A stretch of DNA of 64,000 nucleotides from assembly GCA_013399855.1 (NCBI GenBank), contig VXAY01012532.1, forward strand, positions 1,013,441-1,077,440, in the 5' to 3' direction. The position numbers were made by a program, and so were the translations under genes. Each line of letters begins with the position of its first letter. Positions within the stretch are counted from its first letter, which is position 1. The notes beneath the pieces are model-generated. The model was given only the letters and a program-made list of their open reading frames with translations. It was not told where the DNA came from and searched no databases. Below, piece by piece: positions 40,901-51,206 of the stretch. Origin of the DNA: Oxyruncus cristatus (lineage: Eukaryota; Chordata; Aves; Passeriformes; Cotingidae).

Positions 40901-42874
40901 AAATCTGATCTTTTCACTCTGTATCAGCCCGCAGTAAACACCTGCATTTGCCTCTTACCATCACAGATTTTAGACTATGGCATATATAACTGCCTAATCA
41001 AGAAGCACAACTCTGTCAGCAGAAGACTTTGCATCATATAATTGGGTTTCTGAGCAGAGGACTGAAAAAACTCGAGTGTTCAAGGACTGTCAAATTTTTC
41101 TTTCACACACAGGCAAAGTAGTCAACTGATCCCTTCTCACTTCTGAAAATTTGTGAATAAGGAAGGCTTAGTCAATACCTACACTGCACTCACAGGTGGT
41201 ATTTTGACCATTCTCATATAAACTTGCATGTGTGCCAAGAGCAGTCCAGCCAGGCAGCATGGAGTTCAGGCTCCCAGCTGGATCTGCCGTATATGCTGAA
41301 ACCACAGAGCCACAGCTAAACATTGTTAGTGATCCCTAAACTAGCAGGTTTACTGCCTGTTTGGATGTGTTTACATTAGCTGCGGTCACATTTCATTACC
41401 GCGTAGATACAACCTTTGAGAGACGTAGCTGGGCAATGTTACGAATAGCTGACATTTATACACTAACAGGAAGGCATAAGTATTTGACAATAACTCTTTA
41501 CAGTACTTGTATGCAGAGGGAACTACAGTCATTTCCTAGGCTGAATTATATGACCTCATTTCCTCATTTTTATTATGTAGTATTGACATTATTTGCATCA
41601 GATGAAATAAAGAAACAGCACTTCCCTGATGCTGTCCTTTACTATTTCTTATATTTTCTAGTCAAAGAAAACAGAACATTTGGTGAACATATGAAAAATC
41701 TTCATTTGCATGATAGATACCAGATTCCAAATGGAAAACTACCAAGGTGGGATCTGTAATACTAACAATGCATCTTTAATTTCAAAATACAGAACTAATA
41801 TCAGTGAAAAAGAAAGTATTCTCTTACCTTAGGGTCTCATTTTCTCCATGTTAATGCCAAACCTGTAACACCTAATCAAAACACATTCCTGCTTTTCTTC
41901 ATTTTTTACTAATGCACATACCACTGCAACTTGAAAGAACATTTCTTAAATGATACTCTTTAGATGTAGCTGATAAAATCAGACAATTCAAATGCAGAGA
42001 CAGATTCGAATAAGTAAATCATTCACCGTAAAGAGTAAAAATTACCTTTAGCAGGGTTTACTTTTATCCCTGACCTATACAGCATCTCCTCATTCTGCCA
42101 GTCCCCATTCCTGACAACAGTCTTGAGTCCATAGAAAATAATTAATGCAGCAGTGGAACAAAAAACCAAGTTCTTCAAAAAGCGTTTTTGGGCTTTGACA
42201 TAAAGGGCCCTGACACCTACTGTAACCAGCAGGCAGAAGCCCATACTAGGAACATACAGCACACGCTCTGCTATTACAAAGCCAACATAGAAAAATAGGT
42301 TTGTGGCAGGAACAAAGGGCACTATTAACAAAGAGAGAGACAGAATAACAATGTTCTCAGTTGAAGGAAGCTGCAGTTTCTTAATTTCATGCTTTTTTAT
42401 GCCATTTTCTTCTTTTGATGCAAAGCTTGACTTCACCTCCAGTATCTTGTACTCCATTTCTGAGTGGCAGCTATGCCCATTAGCATTTTGCCTGCCGTTC
42501 ATTACAGTTCTCCCGTTGCATTCTCTCTCATTGCTGGAGCCCTTCAGGCTGAAGTAGGCAAGGAGGAAGAGCCCAGCATAGAAGGCCACAGTGTGTAGAT
42601 TCCTCCAGTCGCTGACTGCTTTTAGAAGAGGCACAGCATCCATAGACCAGTCAAAGCTGAGGGTATCTGGGCACAGCAACAGCCAGAGGTTCTTGGCTGG
42701 CAAGTAAAAGAAGGTCAGCGTACGTGTGAGAAAACTGTCTGAGTCAGCTGCTGGATTGTCGGAGTTGGAAAAACTTGGGGGCTTGTTGCCCATCCAGTAC
42801 AAGCGAACACCCAGCAGTGCAGTGCCCCACGAGGTCAATAAACCAATGCTGAAGAACAGGGTCAAATTCTTTCT
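10847..42874 (-). CDS. TMTC2: TMTC2, five internal exons of a gene larger than the window
   Basis: TMTC2 is a multi-pass endoplasmic reticulum membrane protein of the TMTC1-4 family. The family is linked to O-mannosylation of cadherins, and TMTC2 has been reported to bind SERCA2B and calnexin. Five exons join in transcript order 42874-42046, 24357-24243, 13731-13646, 12789-12605 and 10925-10847. Intron phases after each exon are 1, 2, 1, 0 and 1, and the joined frame has no stop over 429 codons. The product runs from a DUF1736-type region with membrane segments into consecutive TPRs, the TMTC order. I assign TMTC2 rather than TMTC1, 3 or 4 from memory of the vertebrate protein, for example [18 protein letters not shown] and [18 protein letters not shown]. 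Internal introns are 17.7, 10.5, 0.86 and 1.7 kb. The start codon, N-terminal exons, C-terminal TPR exons and both UTRs are not in the window. Confidence 0.95.
10926..12604 (-). other. TMTC2 intron, 1.7 kb
   Basis: A GT-AG phase-0 intron between the 185-bp and 79-bp exons. I see no repeat element or conserved coding segment in it. Confidence 0.85.
12605..12789 (-). CDS. TMTC2: TMTC2 exon coding the third TPR and start of the fourth
   Basis: This 185-bp exon has acceptor TTCACAG and donor GTAAGA. It completes a Ser codon and codes for 61 residues ending exactly at a codon boundary, so the next intron is phase 0. The peptide begins (S)[20 protein letters not shown] and continues [20 protein letters not shown], then [20 protein letters not shown] and E. 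The segment [13 protein letters not shown] is a polar insert between two TPR helix pairs, and [17 protein letters not shown] is helix A of the fourth TPR. The match to my memory of mammalian TMTC2 is close, with only a few conservative changes. The exon contains no in-frame stop. Confidence 0.96.
12790..13645 (-). other. TMTC2 intron, 0.86 kb
   Basis: A short GT-AG phase-1 intron between the 86-bp and 185-bp exons. Its only notable content is an AT-rich inverted repeat at 13115-13144. Confidence 0.85.
13115..13144. repeat. AT-rich inverted repeat, 12-bp arms
   Basis: Arms 13115-13126 and 13133-13144 are perfect reverse complements around a 6-base loop, within a longer TACATA/TATGTA stretch. 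Confidence 0.85.
13646..13731 (-). CDS. TMTC2: TMTC2 exon coding most of the second TPR
   Basis: This 86-bp exon has acceptor TTATGCAG and donor GTAAGTATT. It completes a Leu codon, codes for 28 residues beginning [20 protein letters not shown] and ending IGSRPTLA, and ends with the first base of a Ser codon. With the last residues of the preceding exon it makes a 34-residue TPR. A short run of A/T bases lies just upstream of the acceptor. The following intron to the next exon is only about 0.86 kb, the shortest seen here. The exon has no start codon and is short, so an open-frame scan would miss it. It was found by reading across from the neighbouring exon and checking phase. Confidence 0.95.
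14637..15374 (+). mobile_element. CR1 LINE 3' fragment with long open ORF2 remnant
   Basis: A 5'-truncated CR1 on the plus strand, antisense to TMTC2. An open frame of 182 codons (14743-15291) encodes the C-terminal end of CR1 ORF2 with [40 protein letters not shown] and [20 protein letters not shown]. Just upstream the family frame AACATGAGCCAGCAGTG is shifted by an apparent extra TG in a TGTGTG run (about 14744-14749), so the in-frame start is not a real one. The 3' end shows the CR1 tail GGTTGGACTTGATGATCTCA and ends ATTATTCTATGA, the usual 8-bp-type terminal unit. Sequence quality suggests a fairly young copy. Nearly all of the polymerase is missing, so it is immobile. Confidence 0.93.
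16403..16458 (+). repeat. (CT)n microsatellite, interrupted
   Basis: A pyrimidine tract with a pure CT core of about 17 bases at 16404-16420, followed by TTTCT-rich sequence and a short (AT)n. Confidence 0.9.
17767..18150 (+). mobile_element. LTR-like element, probable solo LTR of an avian endogenous retrovirus
   Basis: The left edge reads TGTCCTGGTTCCGGCCAGGA followed by CAGGGGTAATTTT. This is the form in which many avian ERVL-type LTRs begin, as I recall them. The stretch is GC-richer than its surroundings. It contains a 34-bp internal repeat (GTTCCGAGCTGGAGGGAG at 17954, GTTCCGAGCCAGAGGGAG at 17988) and ends in a T-rich segment before GCTGTATCATGAGG. No gag, pol or env reading frame follows, so a solo or truncated LTR is the best reading. 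The right edge and strand are estimates, and no target duplication was found. Confidence 0.55.
21231..21254. other. Assembly gap, 24 N
   Basis: Twenty-four N flanked by A-runs on both sides. This suggests that a homopolymer or A-rich repeat was not resolved. The true length is unknown. Confidence 0.98.
24243..24357 (-). CDS. TMTC2: TMTC2 exon coding the first TPR repeat
   Basis: This 115-bp exon completes an Ala codon begun in the previous exon, codes for 37 full codons and ends with two bases of a Leu codon. The acceptor is TTGACAG and the donor is GTGAGT, a near-consensus site. The peptide starts (A)[20 protein letters not shown] and continues [17 protein letters not shown]. The first 34 residues form one TPR unit with the expected Trp/Leu-Gly in helix A and Ala/Tyr/Ala in helix B. 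The second TPR begins at Met-Leu-Tyr-Asn. The length is not a multiple of three, so skipping this exon alone would shift the frame. Skipping it together with the next exon (115+86 = 201 bp) would keep the frame. Confidence 0.96.
25570..25852. repeat. Local tandem duplication, two copies
   Basis: Copy 1 spans 25570-25720 and copy 2 spans 25721-25852. Shared blocks include GCAGAATAAACTAATCATTG, AAAATCATGTCATCCAACTG and TGCACAACATATTCTG, in the same order. Copy 2 lacks about 15 bases present in copy 1 after the A-run, which explains the shorter length. The two copies abut. No mobile element is recognised. Confidence 0.9.
29802..30215 (+). mobile_element. CR1 LINE 3' fragment
   Basis: A plus-strand CR1 3' end. 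It begins near GAGCGGCTGAGGTCACTTGA, then [17 protein letters not shown] coding sequence, a frameshift, and an open stretch at 29934-30128 with [20 protein letters not shown] and [18 protein letters not shown]. It ends in the tail GGTTGGACTCAATGATCCAT, GTGGGTTCCTTCCAACTCAG and CTGTGATTCTG. Tail and coding sequence are closest to the inverted copy at 57771-58622, and the tail also matches the SINE at 9131-9270. It is antisense to TMTC2 and clearly inactive. Confidence 0.92.
35369..35400 (+). repeat. (ATAA)n microsatellite
   Basis: AAAATAAA followed by about six perfect AAAT units ending at 35400. Confidence 0.9.
42046..42874 (-). CDS. TMTC2: TMTC2 large exon: DUF1736 region, membrane segments and polar loop
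   Basis: This 829-bp exon codes for 276 residues plus one base. It starts in phase 0 with Arg-Lys-Asn-Leu after a T-rich acceptor ending CCAG, and ends AAAG before a GTAATT donor. Residues 4-27 form a membrane segment ending in the [11 protein letters not shown] motif. Residues about 20-90 are the DUF1736-type stretch, including [20 protein letters not shown] and [15 protein letters not shown] second hydrophobic stretch lies at about 92-110. A polar loop rich in Asn, Ser, Glu and Lys fills about 111-172. Further membrane segments lie at about 174-200, 208-226 and 233-253, around the motif [14 protein letters not shown] at 203-216, which is typical of TMTC proteins. The last residues, [20 protein letters not shown], lead into the first TPR. 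An upstream Met in the open frame is intronic and is not a start. The opposite-strand open frame at 42303-42557 is a shadow. Confidence 0.96.
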
Positions 42875-42878
42875 CTGG

Positions 42879-42893
42879 AAAAAAAAAAAAAAA
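42879..42893 (-). promoter_or_regulatory. Polypyrimidine tract of the TMTC2 large-exon acceptor (15 T)
   Basis: The plus strand shows an uninterrupted run of 15 A, which is 15 T on the transcribed strand, four bases before the AG acceptor at 42876-42875. It serves as the polypyrimidine tract of the large exon. A homopolymer this long is likely to vary in length between individuals and to carry sequencing error. Confidence 0.7.
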
Positions 42894-43477
42894 GTATAAA
42901 TCAACACCATGTATTTAGTTGTGTAAATTATACATAAAATGAACCATCTGATACAACTTTTTTCAGTAATAGAAACAAATACAATAGATCTCAGTCTCTG
43001 ACACTTGGATCACAAAATGCTGGGGTATGTTGTTGACCGCACACTAAAAGAACTGGCTCTTTCATTTCAGCTGTATCAGAGTCAAGCCTTCAGACATTTG
43101 AGGGCTGTCAGTCCTTGCTTAAGATTTAGTTGTGTAACCCTCTGAAAACTCTTTATTTTAGAGGAATTTATTAAATCTTACAATAGTTCCTACATAACCT
43201 CCAATATCCTTTCTTTGTTCCTGGCTGTGACTAAAACACCAGCTTGCCTTAACTAGATTTAAAGTCTAAAGAACGTTCCAGTTTCGTTTTCCCTAATGAA
43301 AGTCTCTCCTAAGGCATTTAACCAGAGAATTGATTAAACTTTCCACAAAAGTAAGAGAGGAAAACAGATGAGGACTCCATGTTTAGGTCTCCTACCTCCT
43401 ACCTATTAACTGCAGTGATTGTTTGGAGCCTTCAGATCTACCTATTACTGAAAGTCCCAATTTATTTTGAATAAAAC

Positions 43478-43700
43478 AGAGAAAATTTAACTTCAACGTG
43501 AGGAAGAAATTCTTTATTGTGAGGGTGGTAGAGTGTTGGAAGAGGCCGCCCAGCAAGGTCATGGAGTCTCCCCCTCTGGAGACATTGAAAACCCACTTGG
43601 ACATGTTCCTTTATAACCTGCTGTAGGGGACCCTGCCTTGGCAGGGGGATTAACTAGATGATCTCCACAGGTCCCATCCAACCATAACAATTCCGCGATC
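43478..43700 (+). mobile_element. CR1 LINE 3' end fragment
   Basis: A short plus-strand CR1 tail starting around AATTTAACTTCAACGTGAGG. It reads RKKFFIVRVVECWKRPPSKV-like sequence with several substitutions, then a degraded tail GATGATCTCCACAGGTCCCA, TCCAACC and ATTCCGCGATCT. It belongs to a different, more decayed CR1 subfamily than the copies at 29.8 and 57.8 kb. It lies about 600 bp upstream of the large TMTC2 exon. Confidence 0.85.
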
Positions 43701-46700
43701 TCATAGCCAAACAATACATTGGGTGTTTTCCTTCAAGTGCACCATATTAAGTAAGAGCTTCAAAACCTTTCACATCTTCATACACATCTAAATAATATTA
43801 TGTGACTCACGCAGCTGACTCCACCTGCCCACATCAGCATGCTAGCAACTTGAAGAACCTCCACTTATTTATGGAATAACTCCACATTTTCCAGCAGGAG
43901 ATGCTTCTTGGGTAAGTTCCGCTCTCAATTACATGGGCGCCCTAAATCAAAGCTGGTTTACATTAATCTCTCTTTGCAGAAGTATCTCTGGAAGGTAAAA
44001 TACGTGCATTTTTATATTTCAATTTCTCAGATGCCTTTTGTAAGAGAAAAAAGAACCTATTTACCAAATACTTCTAGATACAATGTAAGTGCTTTGATAA
44101 TCTTTCCCCTGTTATTAGGAGGAAATATTTGCCAACATTTTTCATTCTATCAGAACTGTTTTTTCCATCTCATACTACACATTCCTGGCATGGTTATTTA
44201 ATATCTACTCAGTTACTCAGAAGCAGAACTGGAACGTTTGATCTTATTTCCTCAAAACAGATCGCTTTTCTCCTTTGTGGGTGGGCTCAACCTTCAATAT
44301 CACGCAATACAGATGATTGTGCTGTTTCATTTTATGTTAATTATTAATAGTTTTCTACCATCAGTTTACTAACGTTCTATTAACAAGATGCTAAGTCTAG
44401 TCATGATCATTTATAAATTACCATGAAGAAATTTATTCCTTTTCACATTCTATAGAGTTTCTCCTTGTGAAGTTTAAAATATTAAATGGCAGATTAATTC
44501 ATTCAGTTTTGGTGTAATATGGAAGAATTTAATGGAAGCAGTAGTAGGAAACAAACAAATTTATAATGAGAACATTTAGGGACTTGCATCAGAAACATCT
44601 AAAAAATGCTGACACTTTTTATACATGAAGTAAAGCCTGGTTCCACAGATTTTATTTGCCATATTAATTCCAGTTTGATGTATTAGCTTTTGAATATCTC
44701 TCTATCTTGAAAAATCCAGTTTTTTGGTAATATATCAATCAAAACCCACATCTACACTTCATGATTACTACATTCCCTGGAAAGCCTATTAGAACTTTAA
44801 TTTGTAATCTGGATAATACTTTGCAACTCATCTCACATACGGTTTCATCCATGCCTGCCAAAACTGCTTAAATGCTTTTAATGTTATAAAGCTGTGTAAA
44901 CTGGTTATCACTGAAATTCCCAACTAAGTTTATATTTGGAATAAAAAGATTATTCAGATTTCATGGATTTGCATGTACACCCTTAGTAAAACCTTATGTC
45001 CCTGGTTCAACGTGTCCTTTCATTTCTGTCATATTTTGTTACATGAAATTTTTTCTGTCCACACTTCTGGCTCAATTATTTTCAAACTCATCTTCTTCAA
45101 ACATGCGTATAGACTTTTTTTTCCTTTTATAAATTCTTATGGAGTCTCTTAGACAGAACAGGCTGCTTAGACAGAAAGAAGCTCAGAAGTGAAAGATGTT
45201 TTTTCTTTGTTTGAATTAGAAATTCAAAGCAAGTCTTTGCTGGAAGGCTATACACCACTCAAAAAATTAAGATAGCCCAAATACTAAGGAAATAAAATTT
45301 GATTAACAGATGAGAAGTGAGCTTTCATGGTCTGATTAGACTATTTTCTTATTTTATTAATACTTACTTAAAAACTGGAAGAAAATCTCACTTTCTTGAA
45401 GTCCTAACCATTTTAATTTTCAATTAAATGCCAAGAAAGTTCACATTACAAAGTTCTCTGACAAAATCATGCTAAAGCAGACATGCCATTCCTTGTGGAT
45501 AATAGTGAAACCTTCTAAAAACTTTCAGGTCTTCCTGTAGGTCATAAAAAAATAACAAAAGTTTGCCTCTCGCATCTATCCCTAGAAATGCTAACAACCC
45601 ATACCTTTGAGCTTATCCAGCCTCGTTGCTGGAGTAACTGTTTGCAGCCTCCCTTTTAAGCTTAATTTAAGATCTCTAAGAGCTGTATCCTCACATCCAT
45701 GTTGATTCTACAAAGAACACAAATTATCCATATACAGTATTGTGTTTCATACTTTTACTAAGCTTTTTTACTATTTTTAAGAATTTTTCATGATTGTCAA
45801 ATGAAATATCTAAGCATTCACTCATGCAGCTCAGAGGTATCTGAGTAGGTGGTTTTCCACGCCAGCATATCAATTTCTCATGCTGTAAAGCACTAGTTAA
45901 CTGGAGAAGGAGCTCTGATGGATTGTTTAGCTTAGTTAACTTACTACAGGAATGAAGTGCAAATATCCTGTTGTTACCTCAGCCACAAATGGTTTGCATC
46001 CTTCCCCACAAATTATTTCAGACATGGATCTTTTCAAAAGTCAGTAGCTTTGCAACTTTTTAAAATTAACTACATGTTAACTTCAGTTAGCAATAACCAG
46101 TGTAACACTGACATGCCATTGTGAATTTTCAGATTTCAGAGGAGACTCAGTCTAGAACCAAGACTAAAACAGTCCCTAACACTTAAAACTTCTGTCACAA
46201 CAATTTAAATTAGGATGCCTTTTTTCTTTCTTTTTTTTTTCTTTTTTATTTTTAAATCACACAGCACTGGCCTAGAAGGGAAAAACAAACTCGTTTCCCT
46301 TTTTTCCTCTCTCAACATTCATGACTTTTGCACAGCTTTCAGCCCTCTGTACTAATATAGTCAGAGATAATGAGAAAGGTTTAGCATACATTTTGGCTTT
46401 ACTTTCTTCCAGTCTTTGGAAGAAAACCATTGAAGCAATTTGAAAAAAAAAAAATCATTCCAGCAATTTATTAAAATTAAATAATATAGCCAGTTCCCCA
46501 GTAGACTTCTGTCTGCAAAGAAAGTGCTTTCAAAATGAACTCAGCTCAGACAGACCAGCACTTTCACTAGTAACTCTTCTCTGAGCCTCCTGACAGCCTG
46601 TGCTCCTCTGACCTGACCGTGTACATTTAGTGCAGTCCAGCAGCAGAAGAGATCCTCTGTAATGCTTGGCAGAAAGGATTTGGATTACTATACTCATGAG

Positions 46701-47779
46701 CCCTAATCCAGCTCATCTGCCATATGTTTTGACACCCCCATAAATCCTCTAACCTTTCTTAAGTAGTCATTTTCATCTGGGGAAAAAATGAGCACTGATT
46801 TAGATCAGATTTAACATCTCTCCTGCCTGCTAATGGGCAAGTATCACCACTACAATTTTAGTCTTTTTGACTGTAGAAACCTTTTTCATTACCCTATGAA
46901 AATCCATCTGCATGACCCACCCACATTGCACACTTCCCTTGCATTAAATCCTAATTCCTCACCTAATTATACAACTCTTCAATAAGGCACTGGAGCAGAT
47001 TTCTTCATTGGGCAGCCCCTGCCAAAGCTCAGTCATCACCTAAGCGGTATCCAAAGCATTTTCAAAGGACACTGTGCTTTTAACCTCACCTTGTCCACCT
47101 CACAAAGCATCATTAATACAGTACATGGTTAAGACAGTCCAGATATCAAAATCATCACACACAAAATGTCATTTTAAGAACTCGGGAAATGCAGAAATTA
47201 AAGTAGATAAGTCACCAGGCACTACTCAAAGGAGTTTCTTTTCCAGCTTAGAGCTCCTTAAAAATATATTGGCTTGAAAACTGGGACTTCCCATAGTAGT
47301 AAAATGCTGCCAGATCACAAGACTGACAGTATCTTGTTTCCATAGTAGGTAGAAGCTCCTGGATCACAGTTCAGCCAAGTTTGAGCAGAACTAGAACTCA
47401 AAACATACCCCCACCAGGAATTAAGCTATTTGCCACAATCCCTGCCGGGCCACAGTACTGAAATGGAAGAGGCCTTTACCTCTGCCTGATCAGCGGCCCA
47501 ATTCACTCCCACTCAAACGAGCCACTAAACGAGGTTCATTCATTTACACTGGTGATACAACACCTGGCCTGAAGGTCTGTTTTTCCTCTGAGTTGCAACT
47601 TTGTCTACAGCTTGTCTGATATCGGGACCAACTGTACATATTTAGTGACATCTAACTCTAGTGTTATGACCCCACACAATTTTTCCTCAGCAAGGAAGTC
47701 AGCGCATTCATAAAACAGCTGAAGATTATGTGTACATATCTTTATTGTAATTAGCCCATAGCACAGGCTTAAGAGGACA

Positions 47780-48030
47780 GACCTCCCTGCGGTCACAGCC
47801 TCCTTCAGGCATCCACCTACTCTGGCATGGGTCTCCTCCACGGGGTGCAGGTGGACCTCTGCACCTCCACTGACCTCCATGGGCTGCAGGGCCACAGCTG
47901 TCTCATCATCATGGTGTGCACCATGGGCTGCAGGGGAACCTCAGCTCTGGCACCTGGAGCACCTCCTTCCCCTCCTTCTGCACTGACCTTGGTGTCTGCA
48001 GGGCTTTTCACATAGTCTCACTCTGCTGTT
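47780..48030. repeat. GC-rich probable dispersed repeat of unknown class
   Basis: A sharply GC-richer segment in AT-rich intron. A short unit, GGGGTGCAGG or GGGCTGCAGG, occurs at 47842, 47881 and 47925, each time in a similar context (CCATGGGCTGCAGG, GGTGGACCTCTGC, TGGCACCTGGAGCACC). It resembles, from memory only, a retroelement-derived sequence common in bird genomes, but I cannot name the family. Edges are approximate and related sequence may extend from about 47590 to 48240. The open frames across it overlap on both strands and look incidental. Confidence 0.5.
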
Positions 48031-51000
48031 CTCCAGCCACAACTTCATCTGTGCAATAACTTTCATTCTTCTTAAATATGGACTCAGAGAGGCGTTACTA
48101 TCATTCCTAATTGGCTTAGCCCTGGCCTGTGGCAGGTCCATCCTAGAGTCAGCTGACATTGCCTCTACCAGAAGCTTCTGGCCATCTTCTCACGGAAGCC
48201 AAAAGCTGTCCACACAAACCTAACACAGTAGTACAAAAGCAGAAGGACTACAGTAGCTGGATAAATGTTTGCTTGATCAGTGTGAGGCTTTCTCAAGTCC
48301 ACACAGTCAAATGCTGTGTGACAATGGCGATGCTATGGATATCTTCCCAGATACAATCTATGTATCTGCAGCAGCAAGAACTTTACACAGATTACATTAG
48401 AAACCCATTCGGACCAAAACACATTCCTGCACTGCCAGACTGCTCAGGAATGTTGTCCAGTGCTACTGTTACCCCTGCACAGGTAGATAGGTGGTCCAAC
48501 AGTCATACCTGCATTTCATTTAACAAGTATTGCTTTATTTGAGAGGTTTTGCAGTGAAGGAAGGGTGCTGCACTTTCCACACTAGACACACTGAGAGCTC
48601 ACTGAACATCTAAGTATGTTGCAAGGCAGAACTGGAATTCAAAATTATTTTGAAGTAACAGAGAAATGTTAAGAAAAAGAAATCCATATAAAAGACAGGG
48701 GCAACACTGGCTGCTTAAAGTTACACAAGTATGATAAGTGGAACAAGGAGTTGGCTCATCTTTAGAGAAGCATCAGGGATTATCACAGACCACAAGCAAC
48801 TCTTTTAAACCACTGCTAGAAAGGTAAACACTGTACTGAGAATACAGATGAAAGCACACCCTCCAAGATACATGAAGTTATCCTTCCACTCTTCTCAATA
48901 CTAATAAATCCTAAAAGGGCCTAGTTCCAACACAGATCTTTTAGAAATAAAAGAAGGAACTGGATAAAGCAACATAACAGAGTAATTCATATAAACTCAA
49001 AGGGAACCAAAAGAAGATTCCAGCTGTGTAAAATGGAACCAGTTTGACTCTGCCACATGGACTACAAGGAAGCAGGACAGTCTCATAGATGAGTGGCATA
49101 GCTCAGGTGGGCAGCACAGCTCAGCACTACACGTGAGCAAATTGACCAGTAGGCCTGCAAATCCCCAAGGAGAAAGAAAGGTTTGTCCCAGTCCCACTGG
49201 GAAAGCAAGGGCTGTACCTGCTGTATAGCTGTTCTGTCCTCTCCAGGAACGAAAAACCATGCAAATGAGTATCCCTGGCAGAGGCTTAACAGATCGTTTG
49301 TTAAGTCTACACCATATTAAGTAAATCTGACCTGGGAATGCTTTGGAACTGCTCATCCTGTATGAAGCGTTGGCAATTTACTAAAGCCCTGCTTATTTGA
49401 ACGGATGGATATGTAGTTTTTCTTCTTAACCAAATTTGTTCTGCTCTTCTATGCAATGTACAGCCATGCTTAAGAAAAAAAGAGAAAAGTATAAAATGAC
49501 TCTTAAGAGTACAGACTGCAATCCTACCTACCTACCTCCCCCCAAAAATTATTATGGCACGTTTCACGTTTCTTACAGTAATAAGAGAGCAATAAAGGAA
49601 AATTAAAGCCTATGAGCTGGTTTAATATGCAGTGTGAGAAAAACACACACTATAAGAATGTAAACGGACACATACTTTTTAACTGACTAAAGCAAATAGA
49701 AATGGATTTTATGAGGAAAAATGTCATTTAATCCCAATTTAAGCCTCTGGCAATGACTATGCAACTTTATCAACCCCGTAGAAGGAAGTCATCAATTTCT
49801 GTACGTGGGATAAATAGCAAACTGGCTCTGTGTTTGACAGAACAATCTCTGTAGGTCTAACAGAAATCTATCAGCTGGACACCCATCAAGCTACAAGTCA
49901 GTAACTACAGTGGGTAACGGGATTCTGGATGTGGGTCATGGATAACAAGCAGCATCTTACATGTGGGTTTTTTGGGTTTTCTTTTTGCCAACTGAAAAAA
50001 TTGAGGTGTTTTGTTTGTGTTATTTATACTTTTACAATATGGCAAAAGAAGAAGCCGTAAAGTTATCTTGAAACTACACTTATAACAAAGAAAATATATT
50101 ATAAATTTAAACATTTAATTCTAATTCTCCTAGTAAAGGTTAAAAACCTCTAACATTTCAAAGAGAAACACAAATAGTATTGAAAGTCCCCATGAAACAC
50201 AGAACCTGCCTATCAACTCAGAAGGTATTTTATACTGTCAAGAAAGATTCATTTAAAATTACACAAGTAGTCACTTATTTTGCTCAAAATAAAGAAAAAA
50301 AAGCTGATTTTTGTACAGATATTTTATTTACAGATCTAGCAGTTTATTTACAGATCTAGGCACAACAAGGAAAAGTTAAGTAACTCAGAACGTATCTGTG
50401 TGACAAACTGAATATAGGTTATGTTGTATCAAAAAAATTACTTAAAGGATCCCACCTCCCTCATCTCCCTTCTACATCCACAAAACATATTTATTTATGA
50501 GTAGGTACAGTAGGATGGCCAAAAGACACTCACAAACAGCATAACCATTATGCTTGAAGTCAGTACCCTTTAGAAGTAGGAATACATTTTACAGTATCAG
50601 CCACTTACTGATGATTTCTTTCAGATGCAGTGCTTATTGTAAATAACAGCCTAAAGGACATCTCCTGTGGTCTGGATGCAATCTCTGTTTAATTACTACT
50701 TATTCTGTGCTATACTAGCATCACATTTCAGACAACGGGAACCACAAAGAACTGGAGAGGCTAAAAGCAACACAGCAATGGCTAACAGTCTCAAAGCCTT
50801 CAGAAAAGTGACTTACAGTGAGAACTTCATACCTTCGAGATTCAAAGTCTGGCCAACAGCAGATGAAAGGTAATTCACAAAGAATGCTAACAAATAGTAC
50901 GTCACCACCACTGATGAAAAGCTTGGTTTCCAAGTGTATTGACAGGAACTCCTTTCAAACTCCTAGTCAAAACAAAAAGTCTGAAGCACATCTACATGCT

Positions 51001-51119
51001 CTTCTCTCACCTAACCTAGGCTTGCCTCCCATGTAGCTAACCAGGTAGATATGAAGCACTGGCAATAACATTCTGGAGATATATTCCTGAAAATTTGAAA
51101 AATAACACATTGGAGTAGA

Positions 51120-51206
51120 GAAAAACAAACAAACAAAAAACCAACCAACAAAAAAACCCAAACCAAACCAAACCAACAAACAAACAAACAAACAAACAAA
51201 CAAACC
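51120..51206 (+). repeat. (AAAC)n microsatellite with AACC interruptions
   Basis: An A/C-only stretch. It starts as AAAC units, passes through CCAACC and CCAAACC variants, and ends in about seven perfect AAAC units. The long opposite-strand open frames here (51011-51262) are only the translation of this low-complexity sequence. Confidence 0.9.

Larger units (their letters stand above)
24358..42045 (-). other. TMTC2 intron, 17.7 kb
   Basis: A GT-AG phase-1 intron. It contains a two-copy tandem duplication (25570-25852), a CR1 3' fragment (29802-30215), an (ATAA)n tract (35369-35400) and poly-A runs such as the one near 37240. A 132-codon open frame at 41361-41759 on the plus strand has no recognisable domain. 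The rest is AT-rich sequence without a feature I can support. Confidence 0.8.

Noticed and set aside
42303..42557. Plus-strand 84-codon open frame
   Set aside because: It is the reverse-strand shadow of the large TMTC2 exon.
48159..48542. 127-codon plus-strand open frame next to the GC-rich island
   Set aside because: No domain, homology or splice context is recognised, and the composition looks incidental.
48997..49356. Minus-strand 119-codon open frame
   Set aside because: No recognisable domain. Length is within chance expectation for introns on both strands.
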